Part shown: positions 7,195 to 12,554 of the stretch, piece after piece | Layout of the letters: every line of letters begins with the position of its first letter | How positions within the stretch are numbered: the first letter of the stretch is position 1 | Source: Clostridia bacterium | GTDB lineage: Bacteria > Bacillota > Clostridia > CAKSNL01 > HGM11501 | DNA length: 12,554 nt | Assembly (NCBI GenBank): GCA_030535815.1 | Contig: JAUNRD010000025.1 | Coordinates: forward strand, 1 to 12,554 | Direction of reading: 5' to 3' | The notes under the pieces: generated by a model | Database searches by the model: none | Told to the model about the DNA's origin: nothing | Seen by the model: the letters and a program-made list of their open reading frames with translations, nothing else | Position numbers and translations under genes: made by a program

Positions 7195-8232
7195 TTATTT
7201 CACCAGTTTCATTATGTCTGACCAGGTTATAACGACAGCAAGAAGCATAAGAAGAATAAATCCTGCCGCGTGGACTGCCGCCTCAAACTTCTGGGGAACC
7301 TTTCTTCTTATCACCAGCTCAATGAAGGTAAAGAATATCCTTCCCCCATCAAGCGCAGGAAGAGGCAAAAGATTCATTACCCCAAGGTTTGCCCCGATCA
7401 GTGCCATAAGATTCAATATATTAAGCAGCAATATATAATATCGCTCGCCCTTATCTTCAATTTCCATAGATGAATCAACCACATCGTCAACTACGGTAGC
7501 AATTCCCACAGGTCCTGACACGCTGTCAAGCCCTATTGCCCCGGTTACCATCTGCTTAATAGTCCAGAATACACTTTTGACGCTGAAGGCTGTTTCGTAA
7601 AATCCGTTTTTAAGCGCCATAAGCGGCGTATTTTTCTTTACAGCCGGAGAAAAGCCGAACTTATAGCCTGATTCAGTCTCGTAAGGTGTTAAGGTAAATG
7701 TCTTCTTCTCCCCTTTACGGATAACTGTAATATCTACACTCTCCCCGTTGTTTTCCATCATTTTAAGCTGGATATCGGAATAAATGTTTATCCGTGTATT
7801 GTCCATTTTTATAATTTCATCCCCAACAGACAAAACCGATGCAGGAACATCATCCCCCGCAATCGCTCCGATTTCTGTTGAGTACACATACTTCTGGGAA
7901 AAGCATATAATCATAAAAAGTAAAAGCGCCAGAAGTATATTCATTGCGGCACCTGCCGCAAGAATTATAAGTCTTTTCCACGGACGGAGAGCTGAAAAGG
8001 ACCTTTCCTCCGCCACCTCTTCGTTTTCTCCTCGCATAGCGCAATAACCGCCAATCGGGAAAAGTCTTAAAGAATAGAGCGTTTCCTTCCCCTGCTTTTT
8101 AAAAATCGCAGGACCCATACCAAGGGCGAATTCCTCTACATAAACACCAAAGCTTTTTGCCGCAATGAAATGCCCGAATTCATGTATAAAAATCATTACG
8201 CCAAGAATTAAAATTGTCCAGATAATATTCAT
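7195..8232 (-). CDS. rseP: RseP/RasP-like site-2 intramembrane zinc metalloprotease
   Basis: Membrane-embedded M50 protease that cuts transmembrane substrates such as anti-sigma factors in regulated intramembrane proteolysis; Gram-positive relatives are called RasP. The 345-residue protein has the zinc-binding HEFGH (H17, E18, H21) in its first membrane segment. Its third ligand lies in NLLPLPALDGGRIFF (287-301, D295). Membrane segments are visible at about 1-24, 88-112, 268-290 and 323-342. A single PDZ-like region lies at about 115-190, including VLSVGDEIIKMDN. One PDZ is usual for Gram-positive members, whereas the E. coli enzyme has two. The ATG at 8232 has AAGGA 7 nt upstream. The gene lies 17 nt after dxr, as in many bacteria. 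No anti-sigma gene is visible nearby, so its substrate is unknown. Confidence 0.95.
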   Translation of the reverse strand: MNIIWTILILGVMIFIHEFGHFIAAKSFGVYVEEFALGMGPAIFKKQGKETLYSLRLFPIGGYCAMRGENEEVAEERSFSALRPWKRLIILAAGAAMNILLALLLFMIICFSQKYVYSTEIGAIAGDDVPASVLSVGDEIIKMDNTRINIYSDIQLKMMENNGESVDITVIRKGEKKTFTLTPYETESGYKFGFSPAVKKNTPLMALKNGFYETAFSVKSVFWTIKQMVTGAIGLDSVSGPVGIATVVDDVVDSSMEIEDKGERYYILLLNILNLMALIGANLGVMNLLPLPALDGGRIFFTFIELVIRRKVPQKFEAAVHAAGFILLMLLAVVITWSDIMKLVK

Positions 8233-8249
8233 GAAAAGATCCTTTCAAA

Positions 8250-9395
8250 TCACAGTTTAAATTTTACCTTTACAAATTCCCTTGCCTCACTGTCTGCACA
8301 GAATATATCTGAAAGCGAGGGATTTTCTTTTATCTTATGATTTTCCATTGCTCCTTCTACCATATCCGCTATGTCTAAAAAGCGGCATTTTCCGTTTAAA
8401 AACGCCGAAACCGCTTCTTCGTTTGCGCCGTTTAAGACTGTGGGCATTGTCCCGCCCATTTTTGATGCCGAAAAAGCCAACTCCAGCATACGGAAGGTGT
8501 CCGTATCGGGCTTTTCAAATGTAAGATTTCCGGTGCCGAAAATATCAAGAGAATCACCTGATATTTCACTTCTCACAGGATAGTTAAGCGCCACACTTAT
8601 GGGCGTTCTCATATCCGCAGAGCCAAGCTGTGCGATTATGGCTCCGTCAACAAATTCCACCATGGAATGAACGATGCTCTGACGGTGGACAACCACCTGG
8701 ATTTTATCTGCCGTCACGCCAAAAAGGTGAGTTGCCTCAATTACTTCAAGCCCCTTATTTGCTAATGATGCGCTGTCGATTGTGATTTTTGCACCCATTG
8801 ACCAGGTGGGATGCTTTAAGGCATCCTTCGCAGTTACATTTTCAAGCTCAGCCCTCTTCTTTCCAAAGAATGGGCCGCCGGATGCCGTAAGATATATTTT
8901 CTTAAGTTCTCCTCTTCCTTCAAGACATTGGAAAATTGCGCTGTGCTCAGAGTCAACAGGAAGAATTTTTACATTTTTTTCCTTCGCTCTTGCCATTACA
9001 ATATCACCTGCGGTGACAAGCGTTTCCTTGTTAGCAAGAGCAATATCCTTCCCTGCATCTATTGCTGACAATACCGGCTTCAGCCCCGCAATGCCGACAA
9101 TTGCTCCCAATGTTATATCGGCTTCCTCAATCGCTGCGGCTTCGCACAAGCCTTCTTCCCCGGAAAGAACTCTTATTGCTGTATCAGCAAGCCTTACCTT
9201 TAAGTCATTTGCTGCATCTTCCGATGCAACGGCTACGATTTCAGGCTTGAATTCTCTTGCCTGCTCCTCTAAGAGGGAAGTATTGCTTCCTGCCGTGAGA
9301 GCACAAACAGAAAAGTTTTCGCCGTTTCTCCTTATGATGTCAAGAGTCTGTGTTCCGATAGACCCGGTCGAACCCAGGATACTTACTTTTTTCAA
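8250..9395 (-). CDS. dxr: 1-deoxy-D-xylulose 5-phosphate reductoisomerase
   Basis: Converts 1-deoxy-D-xylulose 5-phosphate to 2-C-methyl-D-erythritol 4-phosphate with NADPH, the committed step of the MEP isoprenoid pathway. The 381-residue protein has the NADPH-binding GSTGSIGTQTLDI (8-20) and ALANKETLVTAGDIV (119-133). The metal/substrate site is LPVDSEHSAIFQCL (D148, E150), and ASLANKGLEVIEATHLF supplies N213, K214 and E217. The flexible active-site loop is around KHPTWSMGAKITIDSA (194-209). It should be fosmidomycin-sensitive as a member of this family, although this is not tested here. I chose a TTG start at 9395: it is preceded by AAGGAGG at the right distance, and the protein then begins directly with KKVSILGSTGSIG as expected. 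It sits between cdsA and rseP; the partner gene dxs is not in the window. Confidence 0.97.
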   Translation of the reverse strand: MKKVSILGSTGSIGTQTLDIIRRNGENFSVCALTAGSNTSLLEEQAREFKPEIVAVASEDAANDLKVRLADTAIRVLSGEEGLCEAAAIEEADITLGAIVGIAGLKPVLSAIDAGKDIALANKETLVTAGDIVMARAKEKNVKILPVDSEHSAIFQCLEGRGELKKIYLTASGGPFFGKKRAELENVTAKDALKHPTWSMGAKITIDSASLANKGLEVIEATHLFGVTADKIQVVVHRQSIVHSMVEFVDGAIIAQLGSADMRTPISVALNYPVRSEISGDSLDIFGTGNLTFEKPDTDTFRMLELAFSASKMGGTMPTVLNGANEEAVSAFLNGKCRFLDIADMVEGAMENHKIKENPSLSDIFCADSEAREFVKVKFKL

Positions 9396-9416
9396 GATGG
9401 GGCCCTCCTTTTAAGC

Positions 9417-10250
9417 CTAAGCAAATATGGGGAAATAGTGAATAAAATAGTATACTACCGGAGATACGAATATTATGCTGTCAAGCCTGTCAAGCACTCC
9501 GCCGTGACCTGGAATTAAATTCCCGTAGTCCTTTATTCCCGCTTCCCTCTTTATGGCAGAAAGGGACAAGTCCCCTATCTGTGCAAAGATTGATGCCACA
9601 AGACCAAGCAGCGCAAGATATAAATAGTTTGCCGTTATATCTTTATTTATAAGGGTAACTATAAGTCCGTATACCATCATCATTATGACAGAGCCGATTA
9701 CGCCTGAAGCAGAGCCTTCAACTGTTTTTTTAGGGCTGATTTTCGGTGCAAGCTTTCTTTTACCGAAAAACTTTCCGCCGAAAAGAGCGAAAGTATCGGT
9801 AAAGCAGGCACCAACCAGAATTGCCCAGATAAGATATACTCCAAACTCCTTTTCCGTCCTTATCTTAACCGCATAGGAAAGAAAGTAAACCAAAAGGCAG
9901 CTTACCAAAAGGGATGAAAACATATCCCTCATTTTAACCTTTTCGTTAAAGATAAGCATTATGATAAAGCCAAGCATAATGTATACCGTAAGAATAAGCG
10001 ACAGCAAATCAAGCCCGGTTTTATCAATAATCACTCCCGATTTTACGGTAAATACTATCGGAACCGACAGCATTATGTATATTAAAACGGGAAGCTTTTC
10101 AATTTTGTTGAAGCCGTATGCCGCACATATTTCATATACGGACATAAGCGCGATTAACGCCGCCGCAACCACAAGTGCAGTTTTTCCCGCAAGAAGCAAA
10201 AGCACCACTGCAGGAATCATAATTATTGCGGCAATAATTCTTTGTTTCAT
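9417..10250 (-). CDS. cdsA: Phosphatidate cytidylyltransferase (CDP-diacylglycerol synthase)
   Basis: Integral membrane enzyme that makes CDP-diacylglycerol from phosphatidic acid and CTP, the precursor of phosphatidylglycerol and other phospholipids. The 277-residue protein is strongly hydrophobic, with seven to eight predicted membrane segments. Near its C-terminus it carries the full family signature (231-257): SAIKREAGIKDYG, then NLIPGHGGVLDRLD, with the metal-binding D254 and D257. The earlier LVGACFTDTFALFGGKFFGKRKLAPKISPKKTVEG region is also diagnostic. The ATG at 10250 has GGAG 7 nt upstream, inside the last codons of uppS, with only 2 nt between the genes. Placement between uppS and dxr is the common bacterial order. 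Confidence 0.97.
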   Translation of the reverse strand: MKQRIIAAIIMIPAVVLLLLAGKTALVVAAALIALMSVYEICAAYGFNKIEKLPVLIYIMLSVPIVFTVKSGVIIDKTGLDLLSLILTVYIMLGFIIMLIFNEKVKMRDMFSSLLVSCLLVYFLSYAVKIRTEKEFGVYLIWAILVGACFTDTFALFGGKFFGKRKLAPKISPKKTVEGSASGVIGSVIMMMVYGLIVTLINKDITANYLYLALLGLVASIFAQIGDLSLSAIKREAGIKDYGNLIPGHGGVLDRLDSIIFVSPVVYYFIHYFPIFA

Positions 10251-10252
10251 AA

Positions 10253-10996
10253 TTACACTCCACCGAAGCGTCTGTTGCGCTTCTGATAATCATAAATCGC
10301 CTTTATTAAATCATCACCGGTAAAATCAGGCCACAGAATGTCGGAAAACCAGAATTCCGAATAGGCACTTCCCCAGAGAAGGAAATTGCTTAAGCGGTAT
10401 TCTCCGCTGGGCCTTATGATAAGGTCAGGATCCCCCGCTTCGGGATTGTACATAAGGGACGAAAGAAAATCTTCGTCAATGTCCGAAGAATCAATCTTCC
10501 CTTCCTTAACCATTTCGGCAGCCTTTTTTGCCGCAGAAACAATTTCAAGCCTTCCGCCGTAGTTTAATGCAATCTGAACAAGCATTGACTTTCCGTCTTT
10601 TGTCTTTTCCTCGATGTTTTCTATGCCTCTTCTTATGCTTTCGGGAAGCGAAGCTGTATCCCCAATTATCTTAACACGGGTATCCTTACCGGCAAGCTTT
10701 TTAAGGCCGTTTTCAAGATAGTCGTTTAAAAGCACCATAAGAGCATCCACTTCTTCCTTGGGGCGATTCCAGTTTTCCGTTGAAAAAGCGTAAACCGTAA
10801 CCACCTTTATTCCGAAGTTTCCCGCAAAGTCAATTATCTCATCGAACTTTTTTGCGCCGGCACTATGACCGAAAGAGCGGGGCATGCCCCGCTTTTTCGC
10901 CCAACGGCCGTTGCCGTCCATTATAATTCCTATGTGGGAGGGAAGATGCTCCATATCGATTAAAGACCTTAAGTCTTCCTTCTTCCTTTTAAACAT
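10253..10996 (-). CDS. uppS: Undecaprenyl diphosphate synthase (cis-prenyltransferase)
   Basis: Extends farnesyl diphosphate with IPP in cis to give undecaprenyl diphosphate, the lipid carrier for peptidoglycan and other wall polymers. Conserved blocks are HIGIIMDGNGRWAKKRGMPR (21-40, catalytic D27), the FGHSAGAKK block, VTVYAFSTENWNRPKEEV (66-83), QIALNYGGRLEI (141-152) and RPSGEYRLSNFLLWGSAYSE (195-214). I place the start at ATG 10996, giving MFKRKKEDL and 247 residues. This ATG is separated from the frr stop by a single base, and longer open frame to 11035 overlaps frr. No clear Shine-Dalgarno lies at a useful distance, so translation probably depends on ribosomes finishing frr. A second ATG (codon 15, MEHLPSHIG) is possible but would remove a basic N-terminus seen in Clostridia relatives. 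Confidence 0.96.
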   Translation of the reverse strand: MFKRKKEDLRSLIDMEHLPSHIGIIMDGNGRWAKKRGMPRSFGHSAGAKKFDEIIDFAGNFGIKVVTVYAFSTENWNRPKEEVDALMVLLNDYLENGLKKLAGKDTRVKIIGDTASLPESIRRGIENIEEKTKDGKSMLVQIALNYGGRLEIVSAAKKAAEMVKEGKIDSSDIDEDFLSSLMYNPEAGDPDLIIRPSGEYRLSNFLLWGSAYSEFWFSDILWPDFTGDDLIKAIYDYQKRNRRFGGV

Positions 10997-10997
10997 T

Positions 10998-11546
10998 TTA
11001 GATTGCCATAATTGCCTTTTCTTTGTTTGCGGCAATTGTTTCTATATCCTTAATAGCGTCGTCCGTAACCTTCTGAACGTCCTTTTCAACGTTCTTCATA
11101 TCGTCCTCTGTAAGTGTTCCTTCCTTCTTCTGCTTCTTGAATACTTCAAGAATATCACGACGGATATTTCTTATATTAACCTTTGCATCCTCTGTCTTTT
11201 TATTCAGAGTTTTAACAAGGTCTTTTCTGGATTCCTCTGTAAGAGAGGGGAATACAAGACGGATAACCTTACCGTCGTTCTGAGGATTGATTCCAAGCTC
11301 GGACTTCTGGATTGCCTTTTCAATTTCCTTTAAGGTTGTAGCATCCCAGGGCTGAATTGTAAGGGTATGAGCATCTGTTGCGGAAACTGTTGCCATCTGA
11401 TTGATGGGAGTATCTGTTCCGTAGTAGCTTACCATAATTCTATCAAGTACGCTGGGAGAAGCCTTACCAACTCTGATTGTAGCTAAGTCCTCTTCAAAAT
11501 ACTTTATGCTCTTTTCAATTTTTGTTTTCATTTCATTCATTGCCAT
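10998..11546 (-). CDS. frr: Ribosome recycling factor
   Basis: Splits post-termination ribosomes together with EF-G so that subunits can be reused. The 182-residue length is close to the usual 185. The long helices of domain I are recognisable in EKSIKYFEEDLATIRVGKAS (11-30) and RNIRRDILEVFKKQKKEG (130-147). The domain II beta segment includes YYGTDTPINQMATVSATDAH, TLTIQPWD and GKVIRLVFPSLTEESRKDLVK. The ATG at 11546 follows a strong AAGGAGG with a 9-nt spacer, the best ribosome binding site in this part of the run. It lies 21 nt after pyrH and 1 nt before uppS, the standard pyrH-frr-uppS order. Confidence 0.97.
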   Translation of the reverse strand: MAMNEMKTKIEKSIKYFEEDLATIRVGKASPSVLDRIMVSYYGTDTPINQMATVSATDAHTLTIQPWDATTLKEIEKAIQKSELGINPQNDGKVIRLVFPSLTEESRKDLVKTLNKKTEDAKVNIRNIRRDILEVFKKQKKEGTLTEDDMKNVEKDVQKVTDDAIKDIETIAANKEKAIMAI

Positions 11547-11567
11547 TTTTATATTCCTCCTTATTAT

Positions 11568-12263
11568 TTAATGTACTAATGTACCAATTTCTTCTTCCAT
11601 TATTGCTCTTTTGATATTTTCAGGATCAGCCAGTCCAAACACTCTTATGGGCATTTTATTATCCATGCAGAGGGTTGTTGCCGTTGAATCCATTACGCCA
11701 AGTCCGCGATCTAAAACTTCCATATAGGTAAGGTCTGTAAACTTCTTTGCATCGGGGTTCTTTTCGGGGTCAGAATCGTAAACCGCATCAACCTTCTTTG
11801 CAAGTAAGATGATGTCTGCATCAATTTCAACTGCACGGAGCGCCGCTGCCGTGTCTGTTGAGAAGAAGGGGTTTCCTGTTCCGCATCCGAAGATAACAAC
11901 TCTTCCCTTCTCTAAGTGTCTTACAGCTCTTCCTCTTATATAGCTTTCCGCAATTTTGTTCATTTCAATCGCAGTCTGCACTCTTGTTGGAATTCCGTGT
12001 CTTTCAAAGGAATCCTGAAGTGCAAGGGCGTTTATAACGGTTGCAAGCATACCCATATGGTCCGCTCTTGTTCTGTCCATCTTTTCGCCGCTTCTTCCTC
12101 TCCAGAAGTTACCGCCGCCTACAACGATTGCAATTTCAACGCCTTTTTTCACACAATCGGCAATGACATTTCCGATTTCGCCAACGATTTCCTCGTTGAT
12201 TCCTGTTCCCTTGTCTCCTGCCAAAGCCTCGCCGCTTATCTTAAGTAAAACTCTTTTATACAT
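11568..12263 (-). CDS. pyrH: UMP kinase (uridylate kinase)
   Basis: Phosphorylates UMP to UDP with ATP for pyrimidine nucleotide synthesis. Bacterial PyrH belongs to the amino acid kinase fold, is hexameric, and is commonly activated by GTP and inhibited by UTP. The 231-residue protein shows VLLKISGEALAGDKG (5-19), the nucleotide-binding IAIVVGGGNFWRGR (44-57), DRTRADHMGMLATVINALAL (63-82), the UMP-contacting GCGTGNPFFSTDTAAALRA (126-144) and DAVYDSDPEKNPDAKKF (159-175). I chose ATG at 12263, with AAAGGA about 9 nt upstream. An in-frame ATG at 12281 would add six residues but lacks a ribosome binding site. It is the first gene of the long run and directly follows a candidate promoter. The expected upstream neighbours rpsB and tsf are not seen within the window. 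Confidence 0.97.
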   Translation of the reverse strand: MYKRVLLKISGEALAGDKGTGINEEIVGEIGNVIADCVKKGVEIAIVVGGGNFWRGRSGEKMDRTRADHMGMLATVINALALQDSFERHGIPTRVQTAIEMNKIAESYIRGRAVRHLEKGRVVIFGCGTGNPFFSTDTAAALRAVEIDADIILLAKKVDAVYDSDPEKNPDAKKFTDLTYMEVLDRGLGVMDSTATTLCMDNKMPIRVFGLADPENIKRAIMEEEIGTLVH

Positions 12264-12277
12264 CAAAGACAGTCCTT

Positions 12278-12289
12278 TCATTTATATTT
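12278..12289 (-). repeat. 12-mer shared with the dgt leader
   Basis: AAATATAAATGA on the minus strand is identical to 3948-3959, upstream of dgt. In both places it lies just before the ribosome binding site. With TTGTTT 17 nt further upstream (12311-12306), it could be an alternative -10 for pyrH, but the match is poor and A/T-rich sequence makes chance identity plausible. Confidence 0.2.
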
Positions 12290-12293
12290 ATGT

Positions 12294-12322
12294 AGAATCT
12301 CAATTAAACAAATTCGACGCAA
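12294..12322 (-). promoter_or_regulatory. Candidate promoter for the pyrH-rpoD run
   Basis: On the minus strand TTGCGT (12322-12317) and GATTCT (12299-12294) are separated by 17 nt. The arrangement resembles the dnaG candidate TTGTCG-N17-GATACT. A start about 7 nt downstream would leave a leader of about 23 nt before the pyrH ATG. The hexamers are only moderate sigma-A matches. Context supports a promoter somewhere here, because a terminator precedes and no other start signal is obvious. Confidence 0.35.
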
Positions 12323-12338
12323 AGTGCGAAAATCCTTT
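12313..12338 (-). promoter_or_regulatory. Shared upstream box, copy 2 (pyrH)
   Basis: The minus strand reads AAAGGATTTTCG, 8 variable bases, then GTCGAA, identical at 18 of 18 fixed positions to the dnaG copy at 2894-2919. It ends 49 nt before the pyrH ATG, against 55 nt for dnaG. The spacer here adds a small CGCA-CTT-TGCG inverted repeat not present in the dnaG copy. It overlaps the candidate -35 element. Confidence 0.4.
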
Positions 12339-12357
12339 ATATTTTCTATAATAATGA

Positions 12358-12398
12358 AAGAAAAAACATATTGCCTACATGACAATATGTTTTTTCTT
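12358..12398 (-). terminator. Intrinsic terminator between the upstream gene and pyrH
   Basis: A perfect 16-bp inverted repeat (12358-12373 with 12383-12398; inner stem ACATATTG/CAATATGT) encloses a 9-base loop. The minus-strand transcript ends in a run of six U followed by CUUUC. It starts 9 nt past the stop codon of the upstream gene. The stem is almost entirely A-T, and the symmetric A and T tracts mean it could work in either direction. It separates the upstream gene from the pyrH run. Confidence 0.8.
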
Positions 12399-12406
12399 AC
12401 ATTGCA

Positions 12407-12554
12407 TTATTTTCCGCGTCTTGCAGACACAAGAGCATTTGTGTTTACTTTTACACCGTCTTTTTCTGTTGTTTCGGTTTTGTCTTTTACAGTTTCTTTT
12501 TCAAGCTGTGCTTTATTTTCCTCCGATTCCGTGTCAGCTTTTGCCGCTTTTACT
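12407..12554 (-). CDS. Unidentified protein, C-terminal 48 residues only
   Basis: An open minus-strand frame enters from the right edge and ends at TAA (12409-12407). The 48 visible residues are highly charged and low in complexity: KAADTESEENK-like and QLEKETVKDKTETTEKDG-like segments rich in Lys, Glu, Thr and Asp, with no hydrophobic core. They are followed by the distinct ending VKVNTNALVSARRGK. This looks like a disordered tail on a larger protein. It does not resemble the C-terminus of EF-Ts or ribosomal protein S2, the usual genes before pyrH. The reading frame is supported by the absence of stops, the biased composition and the terminator 9 nt after its stop codon. I cannot assign a function. 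Confidence 0.7.
   Translation of the reverse strand, partial: VKAAKADTESEENKAQLEKETVKDKTETTEKDGVKVNTNALVSARRGK

Noticed and set aside
8782..9414. Plus-strand open frame of 210 codons opposite dxr
   Set aside because: It lies entirely antisense to the well-supported dxr gene; its Ser/Ala/Pro-rich composition is the reverse-strand reading of dxr codons, and it has no recognisable domain.
12264..12406. Riboswitch or long leader before pyrH
   Set aside because: After the terminator only about 95 nt remain, A/T-rich, with no conserved riboswitch core or leader peptide that I can recognise.
1..12554. CRISPR arrays, insertion sequences, tRNA or rRNA genes, toxin-antitoxin or defence genes
   Set aside because: I saw no regularly spaced repeats, transposase motifs, RNA-gene signatures or accessory-type genes; the space is almost fully used by core genes.

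Overview
The window looks like a core-genome segment of a low-to-moderate-GC Bacillota, most likely class Clostridia. The class-level call rests on the gene order dgt-dnaG-rpoD, the type II farnesyl diphosphate synthase, the MEP-pathway enzyme Dxr, the AAGGAGG-type ribosome binding sites and the TTG starts. The genus cannot be read from the sequence. I see no mobile element, CRISPR array, rRNA or tRNA.

Every gene lies on the minus strand, so transcription runs from high to low coordinates. At the right edge (12407-12554) is the 3' end of an unidentified gene with a charged, Lys/Glu/Thr-rich C-terminus, closed by an A/T-rich hairpin terminator (12358-12398). A candidate promoter (12294-12322) then opens a nearly gap-free run of fourteen genes: pyrH, frr, uppS, cdsA, dxr, rseP, nusB, xseA, xseB, ispA, a DUF212/YuiD-like membrane gene, dgt, dnaG and rpoD. 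rpoD is cut by the left edge about 6 codons before its expected end. Gaps are mostly -1 to 21 nt. The only larger ones are before dgt (64 nt) and before dnaG (96 nt), and both hold candidate internal promoters.

The run joins three conserved modules. The pyrH-frr-uppS-cdsA-dxr-rseP module covers UMP phosphorylation, ribosome recycling, polyprenyl carrier and phospholipid precursors, isoprenoid precursors and intramembrane proteolysis. The nusB-xseA-xseB-ispA module covers antitermination, exonuclease VII and farnesyl diphosphate. The dgt-dnaG-rpoD module covers dNTP hydrolysis, primase and the housekeeping sigma factor. Dxr, IspA and UppS form a route from MEP intermediates through C15 to C55 polyprenyl diphosphate. 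dxs, which often follows ispA, is absent, and a small PAP2-like membrane protein occupies that place.

I found no new gene system. The least expected signal is a bipartite 26-bp sequence shared at identical spacing by the upstream regions of dnaG and pyrH, at almost the same distance from the start codon and overlapping the predicted -35 element in both.
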